Shown here piece by piece: positions 50,790 through 60,656 of a DNA stretch of 64,000 bases. Every line of letters starts with the position of its first letter. Position 1 is the stretch's first letter. The notes below the pieces were generated by a model. The model was not told where the DNA came from and did no database searches. It saw nothing but the letters and a program-made list of their open reading frames with translations. The translations under genes and the position numbers were made by a program. Source of the stretch: Terriglobia bacterium (GTDB taxonomy: Bacteria; Acidobacteriota; UBA6911). The stretch is from positions 1 to 64,000 of the forward strand of contig JAIQGI010000012.1 in the NCBI GenBank assembly GCA_020072565.1, in the 5' to 3' direction.

Positions 50790-51710
50790 CTATTGCGGGT
50801 GAGTCTGGATCGGGCCTGCCTTGTAGACCATCCCCGGCATTTCCCTCCCGAAGAAGGCGCTCACGCCGCGGGCTATCCCAATGAGCCTGCTGAGTTCAAC
50901 GTCGCGGCGCTGCCCGATGCGTTGCAGGTAGTGAACCAGGTCTTCAGTGCACACGTTGCCACCGGCGACTTTGGTGAACGGACAGCCGCCCAGGCCCGCA
51001 ACCGAGGACTCGAAGTACTTTACCCCGACCCTCATTGCCGCATAGCAGTTTGCCAGTCCCAGCCCATACGTGTTGTGGAAGTGACAAGTGCACTCCAGCC
51101 GGGAGTCGAGTTTAAAGATCCTTTCGAACATGCGCTCCACCTGATCCGGCACCGCGTGGCCGGCCGTATCCGCCAGGCTGATGTTTCGGATGCCGTTGCC
51201 GATGAACCGCTCCACGAGCCCGAGCACCCGTTCTTCCGGCACCGGCCCCTCGTAGCCGCATCCGAAGGCGGATTGAACCGACACCTGGACCCTTTTGTGC
51301 GCGGCGAGAGCCCGTCCGGCCATGGCAATAATGCGGCCGGCTGCTTCGGCGATCGGCATGCCCGTGTTCTTCCGGCTGTGCGTTTCACTGGCGGAGACGC
51401 CCATGCAGAACATATCGACATTGCATGCGGATCCGCGTTCGAGCCCCTTCTCGTTGAGCACCAGCCCCGAAAGGATCACCCGCTCAGGCTTCCGGCCCGC
51501 TTCCGAGAAATGGGTGAAGAGCTTGTCGGTGTCAGCCATCTGGGGAACTTTGGCTGGATGGACAAAAGACCCGATCTGGATAATGTCGACGCCCGCGGCC
51601 ATGAATTCTTCGATCCACGCTATTTTCTGTTCCATCGGAACGGTCTGCTGCTCCATCTGAAGCCCGTCCCGGAGACCCACCTCATGAATGACCGTCTGGT
51701 TCATCTCCAC
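50790..51710 (-). CDS. HMG-CoA-lyase-like (HMGL family) protein
   Basis: This 306-residue TIM-barrel aldolase begins with the HMGL signature HEVGLRDGLQ (metal- and acyl-binding Asp) and carries ISLADTAGHAVPDQV, CHFHNTYGLGLANCYAAMR (metal-binding His pair) and FESSVAGLGGCPFTKVAGGN with the catalytic Cys loop and CTEDLVHYL. HMG-CoA lyase splits 3-hydroxy-3-methylglutaryl-CoA into acetoacetate and acetyl-CoA at the end of leucine breakdown; relatives cleave citramalyl-CoA and similar compounds. The neighbouring CoA-transferase would supply the CoA ester. Leucine-pathway genes are otherwise absent here. Confidence 0.9.
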   Translation of the reverse strand: MEMNQTVIHEVGLRDGLQMEQQTVPMEQKIAWIEEFMAAGVDIIQIGSFVHPAKVPQMADTDKLFTHFSEAGRKPERVILSGLVLNEKGLERGSACNVDMFCMGVSASETHSRKNTGMPIAEAAGRIIAMAGRALAAHKRVQVSVQSAFGCGYEGPVPEERVLGLVERFIGNGIRNISLADTAGHAVPDQVERMFERIFKLDSRLECTCHFHNTYGLGLANCYAAMRVGVKYFESSVAGLGGCPFTKVAGGNVCTEDLVHYLQRIGQRRDVELSRLIGIARGVSAFFGREMPGMVYKAGPIQTHPQ

Positions 51711-51970
51711 ATCCTCCTGTGCAAACGCTCAATAATATGACGAGCCGGCGCTTTCCGACGAGAGGTTTCTTATCCCGGGAAAACTGATCCTTTTGGACCC
51801 AATCTGCGTCAAAGATGCGGGTGGAGCGTTGTATCGCAGGGAGGTTTTGCATATGGGTGTCTGTTTCGTTGAATCAGCTGCATTGGAATACTCAAACTGG
51901 CCTAAGAACCGGGCTGCGCTAGAATTATTGTGTTTATTGTCTGTGACGCCTGATTGCAGGGGGAGGAATC

Positions 51971-54900
51971 ATGCGTAAACACACAGCCCGCATCTTGTTT
52001 CGCCTTACGTTGCCTGCTTTTCTGGCCCTCACCGTGCATGCGTATGGACCGCCGCAGGCCTCTCTGCCGCCGGCAAGTCTGCCGCACGCACGGCCCCAGG
52101 GCCCGGCACCCATGCAGTCTCTGTTGCGCCATGCGATTCCCGGAACCAGGGATCTGCAGCTGATCGTCGAGTTGACAGATCCCCCGGCAGCTCAGACGAT
52201 GGCGGCACCGGCCGCGCGCGGCGCGATTGTTCCGGCAGGCGCCGGGCAGGGCGGGAGAGTAAAATTTGACTCCCCGCAAGCGGTGACTTATCGGACTCGG
52301 CTGGCGCGTGCACAGAGCCTCATGATGGACAGATTGCGCGCCCTGAACGGAGTGCAGGTTCAACGCGCTACGGATCTGGTGATGAACACCATCATCGCGC
52401 GCGTCCCTGTCGAGCAGTATTTTGCGGTGCGGCGGATGCCGGGGGTGAAAAAAGTCTACTTCTCGCGGCCGCAGCGCATGAACCTCAATGCTGCAGCCCC
52501 TCTTCTTAATGCCGCGGCGCTGTGGGCCCGTGTCCCCGGGGGCCGCCCCAATGCGGGCCAGGGAGTGAAGATCGGTCTCATCGACACCGGGATCGATGTC
52601 GGCAATCCGATGTTTGCAGACAGCACTGCGCCGACACCGGGTTCGCTCCCGTCCGGCTACCCCAAATTTGATGCCGGCAATCAGGCATTTACGAATCACA
52701 AGGTGATTGTGGCGCGCGACTACGTCGGCCTGCTGGCCAACCCACAGCGCGTGCAGACTGCCACCGACGAAGTCGGGCACGGCAGCTTTGTGGCCGGCTG
52801 CGCAGCGGGGAAACTGGTCAATGCTCCGCTGGCGCAAATCTCCGGGATGGCGCCCGGCGCTTTTCTGGGGAGCTACAAAATCTTCGGCACTCCGGGTATC
52901 AATGACACGACGACGACCGCGGCGGTTTTGGCCGCAATCGACGACGCCGTGAACGATGGTATGGACGTCCTCAATCTCAGTCTGGGGGCATTGGACTATA
53001 TCCCACCGTCGGAAGATCCGGAAGTCACCGCCATCAATAATGCCATCGCTGCCGGTCTGGTCGTATGCCTGGCGGCCGGAAATGACGGTCCCGCTACCCA
53101 CACGATCAGCACTCCGGGCTCGGCTCCGGAGGCCATCGCTGTGGGCGCGGTTTGGGACTCGCGCGTTTTTGCGGCACAGCTGCATGTAACCGGCCCTGGT
53201 ACCGTGCCGGCGAACCTCCAGAATCTTGCTTACGAAAACGGGACCGGACCTGCAATTGCGACGCCAATTCCGGCGACACCGACGACTGATGTGGCCTTGC
53301 TGGATGGCACCGGACTGGCTTGCTCTGCTCTGCCCTCCGGAAGCCTGAGTGGCAGGATCGGCATAATCGAGCGTGGTACCTGCACCTTCCTCTCAAAAGT
53401 CACCAACGCCGCCAACGCGGGTGCTCGCGCGGTGATCGTTTACGACAATATCCCGGGGGAATCCACTTTCCAGATGGGGGGACTCAACGGAACCCTGACT
53501 CCTGCCGTGATGATATTCAATGCGGATGGTCTGGCTCTCCAGAGCTTTCTGGCCGGCAACCCAGGTGCAACCATCAGCATCGGCGCCAGCACCGATAACC
53601 AGTTGCCGACCCCCATTCTTCCGGTCCTTGTCAGGGACAGTTCGCGCGGACCGGCAGCCGATTTTGGCATGAAACCGGATCTCGTGGCCGTCGGTTGGAA
53701 CGTCTATTCGGCCGCTCAGAACTCCAATCCGGCCGGAGTCCTCTTCGACCCTTCGCGCTTCACCGTGAGTCAAGGGACCAGTTTCTCGACGCCGATGGTG
53801 AGCGGTGCGGCGGCGGCGCTGATGCAGTTATTCCCGAGCCTTTCCCCCGCAGGCGTCAAATCTGCACTCACCAATACCGCAGGTCAAGTCACGATCGATG
53901 GTACGACCCCGGCCACCATAGTGCAGGCAGGAAACGGCCTGCTCAACATGGGAAATGCTTCAGCCGCCGGCGCCATTTTCTCTCCGACCAACCTGAACTT
54001 CGGCGTACAGTCCTACGCAGGCAGCATCTCACTGACACAAACACTCGGCATCACCAACGTCACCGGAGGCACGGATCAATACACGCTCTCAGTTCAACCG
54101 CTCATCCCAGGCCCTGCGATCAGCCTGAGTTTGACGAGTACAGGTTCGGTTCCACCCGGCGGGAGCACGAGTGTCGACGTCTCGATTCAGGCGGCAGCCC
54201 CCCTGACAGGAGGATTTCAGGGATTCATTACGATTCGAAGCGCGCAGACCTCCGCGAACTACGCGATTCCATACTGGGCCGGAATCTACCTGCCGGATCC
54301 CACGCGCATCCTGACCGTGAGCCAAAGCTCGACAGGGGCAAACATCTTCACCAACCTTACCGATGCCCTAGCGGCCGCCAACCCGGGCAACATCATCGAA
54401 ATCGCCGACAGCCAGACGTACTCGGTGCCCTCAGCAGCGCCGCTCACGATCAGCACCAACGCTCAAGGGCTGCCATTGCACGGCATCACCATACGCGCTG
54501 CAGCAGGCCAGACGCCGGTCCTCGACGGCACGTCCACAACATCTCTAGCCGATATTCAAGTGGTGGGCCTGCAAAATGTCCTCCTTCAAGGCCTCACCAT
54601 CAACGGCGGTGAGACGGGAGTTGACATCCTTCAGCCGTCTTCATCCCTGCCCCTGTCGGTGACCATCGATCATTGCAGCATCACCAACCAGGCGGCGAGC
54701 GTCACTTCTTCGGGGATTGTTGTGGAAAATGGCGGCGACGTCGACATCACGTACTCCACGATTTCCGGAAGCGCCAGCACGGGAGTTGCTTTTCTGAACG
54801 GCGGGCAGCTCACCATGAGCAATTCTACGGTTCAGAACAACGCGAGCGACGGGATTGATGCCATCGACGCCAACGTGCAGCTGATAAACTCGACCGTCAG

Positions 54901-57082
54901 CTCCAATGTCGGCGAGGGAGTCTCGCTCGTGGGCTGTTCGGGCACGCTCACCGGCAGCACGTTCGCGAGCCACTCGGGAACTTTCGGCGACGGCGTTCAG
55001 ATCGTGGATGGGATGTCGACAGTCACGGGCAATACTTTCGCCTCGAACGCAGGGGCGGCCATAGCGCTGGAACCCGGTATCATCACGACCCCCGTTGGCA
55101 CCACCCCGGGCCCGGGTCCGACCGTGGCTCTGAGCAGAAACATCATGCGCTTAAATGATTTCGGAGTGCTGATCGACCAGGGCCAGAACATCCGGCTGGA
55201 TGGCAATCTGATTGAGGACAATGTACAGGGGTTGCAGGTGAACGGTACGTCGACGGCGCTGCTGACCAACAATATCGTGGTTCGATCCACAGACAGCACG
55301 GTAGGGGACGGCATTACGGTAGCCGGTTCGAGTGCTGTGCGCATCGTCAACAACACGTTCTACAAAAACAGTCACAAGGGAATCGTGCTTGCCTCGGGCG
55401 CTTCAGTTTCCATCGCCAATTCCATTATCAGCGCCAATGTCGCCGGCGATCTGGGGGGGCTCGGTGCAGGAAGCATACAAAGCTCTCTCATCGGCGACGG
55501 GACCCTCGCATCGGGCAACAACAATATTGCAGGAGACCCGCGGCTGGCCAATCCTGCCGCGGATGATTTCAGCCTGGCGCCCGGATCGCAGGCCATCGAC
55601 AACGGCTCCAATGCGGCTGCGAACCTGCCGTTCCTGGATTATAACGGGCGATTCCGCGTAGCGAGCTTCGGTTCCTCGCCGGGCAGCGGCATAGTGGATA
55701 TGGGTGCGATCGAGGCGGGGTCATCCTTCCCGCTTGTTTACCCTCTTCTGGTCAACGGATTCAACTCCACGATCGGCGACAACTACACCACGGGATTCGC
55801 GGTGCTGAACGACACGGGCTCTCAGGTTTCGGCGGGATTCGCTGCCTACGGTCCCAACGGCTCGCTTCTCTCCGGCAGCAGCAATCCGACCACGCCTTCG
55901 GTCGTCAATCCGGGTGTCCAGATCCCGATCCTCGGGTATCAGCTTTTTGGCCTTACTCGTGCGGCCGGCGAGATTGGAGGGGTGCTGGAGAGTGCCGCTC
56001 AGCGGCTCACGGGGTTCTTCCTGATCTTTGATCAGAACCTTGCGCGCGTAGCCGACGGTGTGGACGTCTCCGCTGATACGGCCACCCAATTTCTGTTCAT
56101 GCGCCACGAGTTCGATGCGGCCGGGAAGGCGACCTATGCGCTTTTCAATCCCGGCGTCAACGCGGCTACAGTCAACGCGAGCTTGCTGGATGTGACTGGA
56201 GCCCAAGTCGATCAGCTGACGCAACCGCTTGTGCTGCCGCCGAAAGGGCAAACCCTTTTTACCTTCCCCGATTTTGCCGCTTCCTCGGGTGTGGTCAGCG
56301 TCAGTTCGGACCGTCCGGTTGCCGGCCTCGAAATCTTTGGCAACACAGCGGAGGTCGCAGCCTTGCGGGCTGTTGTCCCGGGCACGGAAGCACGGCTCTT
56401 TTTCCCTCACTTTGCGGTGAATCAGGGGTACACGAGCACCCTGGGGGTCGTGAACACGGCTGCGACGCCGGCCAACCTCACGCTCACCGCCTATGGAAAT
56501 GACGGCTCCGTTCTGGGAACGCTCGCGCAACGCACCGTCGGCGCCCACGGACAGCTTTTCGAATCGGTCGCGAGTCTTTTTGGGCTTAGCCCGGGTGGGC
56601 CGAACCTTACCACCGGCTACGTCATCGTTGAGAGCGACCAGGCCGGCATCACAGGTTTCTCCGCGTTCAACTATGACAACGGCGGTGTCCATTCGAGTGC
56701 CGCGGTGCCCGGCGAGAGCATTCCGAGTCAAACGCTGCTTTTTTCGCACGTCGCCCATCAAGTCCCTGCCGGATCCGGGGGCAATTACCTGACGGGGATC
56801 GCGTTACTGAATCCATTCGGAACCAGGATTTCCTATACCCTCCGAGTATTCGACAGTACCGGTGCCGAGGTGGCTGAGATGACGGATTCTCTCGGACCGC
56901 ATGCGAAGGTCGCCAAGCTCTTAAGCTATCCGAGTCCGGGGGTCGGCTTTTTCACGCAGCCGATCTCGCTCTCCGGCGGGCATGTTGAAGTCACGACCGA
57001 CTATCAGCTGCTGGGTTTCGAGCTTTTCTTCACGCAGTCCCTCACACAGCTCGCTGCAGTGATGGCCCAATTTCCAAACTGA
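51971..57082 (+). CDS. Giant secreted subtilisin (S8) with PA domain, beta-helix and four C-terminal modules
   Basis: This 1703-residue protease has a signal peptide (about residues 1-27) after a strong GGGGAGG site, a propeptide, and an S8 domain with IGLIDTGID (Asp205), DEVGHGSFVAG (His270) and QGTSFSTPMVSGAAA (Ser604). A PA (protease-associated) insert lies at about 410-550 (RIGIIERGTCTFLSKV, AGARAVIVYDN). A Fn3-like strand region follows, then a right-handed parallel beta-helix at about 820-1215 with repeating short NG/NS-rich turns. The tail from about 1255 has four modules of about 110 residues of the same kind as those ending the fungalysin at 3510. It should be anchored at or released from the cell surface. 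Confidence 0.92.
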   Translation: MRKHTARILFRLTLPAFLALTVHAYGPPQASLPPASLPHARPQGPAPMQSLLRHAIPGTRDLQLIVELTDPPAAQTMAAPAARGAIVPAGAGQGGRVKFDSPQAVTYRTRLARAQSLMMDRLRALNGVQVQRATDLVMNTIIARVPVEQYFAVRRMPGVKKVYFSRPQRMNLNAAAPLLNAAALWARVPGGRPNAGQGVKIGLIDTGIDVGNPMFADSTAPTPGSLPSGYPKFDAGNQAFTNHKVIVARDYVGLLANPQRVQTATDEVGHGSFVAGCAAGKLVNAPLAQISGMAPGAFLGSYKIFGTPGINDTTTTAAVLAAIDDAVNDGMDVLNLSLGALDYIPPSEDPEVTAINNAIAAGLVVCLAAGNDGPATHTISTPGSAPEAIAVGAVWDSRVFAAQLHVTGPGTVPANLQNLAYENGTGPAIATPIPATPTTDVALLDGTGLACSALPSGSLSGRIGIIERGTCTFLSKVTNAANAGARAVIVYDNIPGESTFQMGGLNGTLTPAVMIFNADGLALQSFLAGNPGATISIGASTDNQLPTPILPVLVRDSSRGPAADFGMKPDLVAVGWNVYSAAQNSNPAGVLFDPSRFTVSQGTSFSTPMVSGAAAALMQLFPSLSPAGVKSALTNTAGQVTIDGTTPATIVQAGNGLLNMGNASAAGAIFSPTNLNFGVQSYAGSISLTQTLGITNVTGGTDQYTLSVQPLIPGPAISLSLTSTGSVPPGGSTSVDVSIQAAAPLTGGFQGFITIRSAQTSANYAIPYWAGIYLPDPTRILTVSQSSTGANIFTNLTDALAAANPGNIIEIADSQTYSVPSAAPLTISTNAQGLPLHGITIRAAAGQTPVLDGTSTTSLADIQVVGLQNVLLQGLTINGGETGVDILQPSSSLPLSVTIDHCSITNQAASVTSSGIVVENGGDVDITYSTISGSASTGVAFLNGGQLTMSNSTVQNNASDGIDAIDANVQLINSTVSSNVGEGVSLVGCSGTLTGSTFASHSGTFGDGVQIVDGMSTVTGNTFASNAGAAIALEPGIITTPVGTTPGPGPTVALSRNIMRLNDFGVLIDQGQNIRLDGNLIEDNVQGLQVNGTSTALLTNNIVVRSTDSTVGDGITVAGSSAVRIVNNTFYKNSHKGIVLASGASVSIANSIISANVAGDLGGLGAGSIQSSLIGDGTLASGNNNIAGDPRLANPAADDFSLAPGSQAIDNGSNAAANLPFLDYNGRFRVASFGSSPGSGIVDMGAIEAGSSFPLVYPLLVNGFNSTIGDNYTTGFAVLNDTGSQVSAGFAAYGPNGSLLSGSSNPTTPSVVNPGVQIPILGYQLFGLTRAAGEIGGVLESAAQRLTGFFLIFDQNLARVADGVDVSADTATQFLFMRHEFDAAGKATYALFNPGVNAATVNASLLDVTGAQVDQLTQPLVLPPKGQTLFTFPDFAASSGVVSVSSDRPVAGLEIFGNTAEVAALRAVVPGTEARLFFPHFAVNQGYTSTLGVVNTAATPANLTLTAYGNDGSVLGTLAQRTVGAHGQLFESVASLFGLSPGGPNLTTGYVIVESDQAGITGFSAFNYDNGGVHSSAAVPGESIPSQTLLFSHVAHQVPAGSGGNYLTGIALLNPFGTRISYTLRVFDSTGAEVAEMTDSLGPHAKVAKLLSYPSPGVGFFTQPISLSGGHVEVTTDYQLLGFELFFTQSLTQLAAVMAQFPN

Positions 57083-57091
57083 TTCAAACCA

Positions 57092-57123
57092 CGAAACACA
57101 CGAAACCACTTTCGTGTGTTTCG
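57092..57123 (+). terminator. Perfect 14-bp hairpin after the subtilisin gene
   Basis: CGAAACACACGAAA (57092-57105) pairs exactly with TTTCGTGTGTTTCG (57110-57123) around CCAC, ten bases after the stop. It is both a likely transcript end and part of a dispersed CGAAACACACG phrase that recurs at about 58410 and, shortened, at about 27588. Confidence 0.65.
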
Positions 57124-57382
57124 CGGTTCCATGAAGGGTCTTGGCGGTGATTCTATCGCGGCGATCCGTTGCCGGGGCTTCGCCTGTCATCCCTTGCCGC
57201 TGGCAGTGCTGATCTTGGGGACCAGCTTGGTAGCCAGTCTCATAATCCACCTCCTGCCGGTACTCCTGGAATACGGTATAATCCCGCCACTGGTTTCGAC
57301 TTAGTTGCATGCTCCGACGAGACCTCGTAGGCATTGGATGAATGAGTGCGCGAGAGCGCTCCAGAGTGAGGTTACCCAGACC

Positions 57383-58369
57383 ATGGACGACAGATCATTC
57401 GACGGCAAGCAGATCTTGATAACTGGGGGCCTCGGCTTCATCGGCTCCAATCTCGCTCGCAGGCTCGTGGACCTCGGAGCCAGGATCACCCTCGTGGACA
57501 GCCTCGTGCCGGAATACGGGGGCAACCTGTTCAACATTGACGGCATACAGGACCGTCTGCGCGTCAACATCTCGGATGTAAGGGATGAGTACAGCATGAG
57601 ATACCTGGTCCAGGGGCAGGACATGCTCTTCAACCTGGCGGGCCAGACAAGCCATGCAGACTCAATGCAGGATCCCTACACTGATCTGGACATCAATTGC
57701 CGGGCACAACTGTCGATTCTGGAAGCGTGCCGAAAGCACAATGCGGGAATCAAGATCGTTTTCGCCAGCACGCGCCAGATCTATGGGAAGCCCGAATACC
57801 TCCCCGTCGATGAGAAACATCTTCTCAGCCCTGTCGATGTCAACGGCATCAACAAAATGGCGGGTGAGTGGTATCACGTGCTGTACAGCAGAGTCTATGA
57901 CATCCGTGCGTGTTCACTGCGCCTGACAAACACGATCGGTCCCAGAATGAGGGTCAAGGATTCGCGCCAGACCTTTCTGGGCACCTGGATCCGCCTTCTG
58001 GTCCAGGGAAAACCGTTCGAGGTCTGGGGTGGCGAGCAGATGCGTGATTTTACCTATATTGATGACGCGGTGGATGCCCTCCTCTCTGCGGCGGCCTGCG
58101 AAGACACTAACAGCCAGGTGTTCAATCTGGGCGGGGACTGCATCATCAGCCTCAAAGATCTGGCTGACCTGTTCATCGAGATCAATGGCGGCGGCCAGTA
58201 CATGATGCGGCCTTACCCGTCGGAGCGAAAAAAAATAGATATCGGCAACTACTATGCGGACTTCAACCGGATCAAGTCTGTTCTGGGCTGGGAGCCCAGA
58301 GTAACCTTGTGCGAAGGGCTGAGGCGCACTCTGACCTACTATCGAGAACACCTGGAGCACTACCTCTGA
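57383..58369 (+). CDS. NAD-dependent epimerase/dehydratase with altered active site
   Basis: This 328-residue extended short-chain dehydrogenase has the NAD-binding GGLGFIGSNLARRLVDLG motif, DIND-type Asp, LAGQTSHADSMQDPY and SLRLTNTIGPRMR. It resembles UDP-glucose 4-epimerase and CDP-tyvelose-type nucleotide-sugar epimerases used for surface polysaccharide. The catalytic Y-x3-K is replaced by N-G-I-N-K (Asn154, Lys158), so the usual Tyr acid/base is missing. ATG 57383 is chosen because the NAD motif follows at once; an ATG at 57338 is possible. It has no sugar-biosynthesis neighbours here. Confidence 0.85.
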   Translation: MDDRSFDGKQILITGGLGFIGSNLARRLVDLGARITLVDSLVPEYGGNLFNIDGIQDRLRVNISDVRDEYSMRYLVQGQDMLFNLAGQTSHADSMQDPYTDLDINCRAQLSILEACRKHNAGIKIVFASTRQIYGKPEYLPVDEKHLLSPVDVNGINKMAGEWYHVLYSRVYDIRACSLRLTNTIGPRMRVKDSRQTFLGTWIRLLVQGKPFEVWGGEQMRDFTYIDDAVDALLSAAACEDTNSQVFNLGGDCIISLKDLADLFIEINGGGQYMMRPYPSERKKIDIGNYYADFNRIKSVLGWEPRVTLCEGLRRTLTYYREHLEHYL

Positions 58370-58469
58370 ATTCTCACTTCCGTCTCGCTGATCCAGACGG
58401 ATTTGGAGTCACGAAACACACGGGATCTTTTCGTGCCCCTGTTGGGTTCCGTGGTTCCATCTTGGCGCG

Positions 58470-60656
58470 CTACCTGATGATGCCCATCTCCTTAAGGAGG
58501 TTGGCGGCGCCGTCTACTTCGCTCATGTTCCAGAGCATGTACCGGCTTTCGACGTGGATGGACCGCGTCTTGACCTTGTCGAACAGGAAGTTCGAGGCCA
58601 CCGATTCGTAGGTTCCGTCGAAGAGGAGACCCACCAGCTCGCCCTTGCCGTTCAGCGTCGGCGAGCCGGAGTTGCCACCCGTGGTATCCACAGTCGAGAG
58701 GAAGTTCACGGGCACATCTCCGAGGGCGGCATCGAAATAGGGTGTTTTTATCTTGCCTGCCAGCTGTTGCTTGATTACGTCGATCTGGTGCCGCGGCGCG
58801 TTAAAATCGCCCTCCCCGGTCTGCTTCTCGACGATGCCCTTCAGACCCGTCTGAGGTTTATAGAAGAGGCCATCCTTGGCATCCACGCCCTTGACCTGGC
58901 CGTAGGTCACACGCAGCGTACTGTTCGCATCCGGTGCCACCAGGCCGCCGGACTTGGCCAGCAACGCCTCCATGTAACGAGGACGCAGGCGGGCGGCAGC
59001 GCCGGCCCGGTCCTTGCCGGCCTCGCGGATCGATTCCGCGACGAGTTCCAGCGTCCCGGCGAGAGAGATAAACGAGTCCTTGATGGAAACCAGCTCGGGC
59101 GTGCTCTTTTCCATCAGGCCGAGGCGGAAATCCCGATCACCCATCTTGGTGCCGGCATAGAGCTTGTCGAGGTACACGTCGATGGATTTCTCCGCCTCGG
59201 GCTTTGCCATCCCCGGCCTGAGGCCGACGATCTTGTCGAGCGGCTCAATCCTCTGCTCCGCAGGAAGGGCGGCCGCCAGCCCCATCGCCCATCGCAGGAA
59301 CACGCGGTCCACGGTGGCGTCCAGAGTGCGCTGCATGCGATCCTGGTTTTCGCGTATGCGGCTCCAATCGCGCTCCTGGAACCCGGCATCCCGATCGAGG
59401 TCCTTTTTGGACCGCTGGATAGAGAGGCGGTACAGCGTTTGTGCCGCACTTAAATAATTGGAGGCCGAGGCCAGGTTTCCCATAACCGCGTTCCGCTCGC
59501 GGGTCTTTTCTCCTTCCGCCTGCATGGCCTGAAGCGCCGGCAGAACATCCCCATATTTCTGTTTCCGCGCGGGATCGGCTGCGATCCAGCTTGCCAGCTC
59601 ATTCTCCATGGTCCGCTTTTGGGCGAGCGCTCCTCCCTTCACGAGGCCCTCGAGCATGCCCCTTTGATTGGTCAGGTTGTTGTTGAGGCTCTGGATGCGT
59701 CCCGCGACTTTGATGGCCAGTTCCTTGTTGCTGGCGATCAGCTTGTCGATGAGCGCCAGCTGTTCCTGCGCGAGGCGGATCGAACGCGGGAAGGACCACT
59801 CGGCCGTCTCCTTCACCTCTGCATAGGTCTGGTATCGCTGTGTACGACCTGGATAGCCGACGACAAAGACCAACTCACCCGGTTTGACCCCTTCGGAAGA
59901 AACCTGCAGCCAGTGTTTTGGCCGGTAGGGGACGTTGTCTTTTGAATACGGGACTGATTTGCCGTCTTTGCTGACGTAAGCGCGCAGGTAACTCCAGTCG
60001 CCCGTGTGGCGCGGCCAGCGCCAGTTGTCGGTTTCGCCGCCGAACACGCCGATCCCCTCGGCGGGCGCGTACACCACGCGCACGTCCTTGATGTCGAGCT
60101 GAGCAATCTCGAAATACTTGAGGCCCTCGAAGAAGGATGCCACGCCGCAGCGCGTTCCGTCTTTCTCGCAGGCGGCGATGCGCTCCTTGATCCTGCGATC
60201 GATGATGTCGCTGCGCTGCCGGTCCGTGGACTTGGGATCAATCTTGCCGGTGATGGCCTCGGTCACTTCCGTGACGGCAGTCGTGACGTAGACATGCTGG
60301 CCGGGGCCACTCGACAATTCCTGATCGCGGGTTTTTGCCAGATAACCGTCGGCGAGCAGATTGCGCTGGGGCGTCGAGTTGTACTGCAGACCGCCCGTGA
60401 CGCAGTGATGATTCGTGACGATCAAGCCGTCGGGCGACACCAAGGATGCGGTGCAGCCACCGAGCGAGACAACGGCGCCCATAGGCTGGCCCGTGAGATC
60501 GGCGAAAGCCTTTGGGTCCCCCTTGAAGCCCAAAGCCTGTAGCTGTGCGGCGAGTTGCGGAATCTGCTGAGGCATCCACATGCCCTGCTCGGCGCGCAGC
60601 CCGATGGCGGGCAACAAAGCCGTGGCGAATAGAACGATCTTCCGTAGAAAGGCCAT
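58470..60656 (-). CDS. S46-family dipeptidyl-peptidase (DPP7/DPP11 type)
   Basis: This 728-residue serine peptidase has a signal peptide (FLRKIVLFATALLPAIGLRA) and chymotrypsin-fold halves separated by a helical insert. IVTNHHCVTGG carries the catalytic His84, and DTTGGNSGSP carries the nucleophile Ser663. FDG (Gly681) lies 18 residues after Ser663; that position is Gly in DPP7 (hydrophobic P1) and Arg in DPP11 (acidic P1), so a DPP7-like preference is likely. It releases dipeptides from peptide N-termini in the periplasm. ATG 60656 follows GGAGG. Confidence 0.93.
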   Translation of the reverse strand: MAFLRKIVLFATALLPAIGLRAEQGMWMPQQIPQLAAQLQALGFKGDPKAFADLTGQPMGAVVSLGGCTASLVSPDGLIVTNHHCVTGGLQYNSTPQRNLLADGYLAKTRDQELSSGPGQHVYVTTAVTEVTEAITGKIDPKSTDRQRSDIIDRRIKERIAACEKDGTRCGVASFFEGLKYFEIAQLDIKDVRVVYAPAEGIGVFGGETDNWRWPRHTGDWSYLRAYVSKDGKSVPYSKDNVPYRPKHWLQVSSEGVKPGELVFVVGYPGRTQRYQTYAEVKETAEWSFPRSIRLAQEQLALIDKLIASNKELAIKVAGRIQSLNNNLTNQRGMLEGLVKGGALAQKRTMENELASWIAADPARKQKYGDVLPALQAMQAEGEKTRERNAVMGNLASASNYLSAAQTLYRLSIQRSKKDLDRDAGFQERDWSRIRENQDRMQRTLDATVDRVFLRWAMGLAAALPAEQRIEPLDKIVGLRPGMAKPEAEKSIDVYLDKLYAGTKMGDRDFRLGLMEKSTPELVSIKDSFISLAGTLELVAESIREAGKDRAGAAARLRPRYMEALLAKSGGLVAPDANSTLRVTYGQVKGVDAKDGLFYKPQTGLKGIVEKQTGEGDFNAPRHQIDVIKQQLAGKIKTPYFDAALGDVPVNFLSTVDTTGGNSGSPTLNGKGELVGLLFDGTYESVASNFLFDKVKTRSIHVESRYMLWNMSEVDGAANLLKEMGIIR

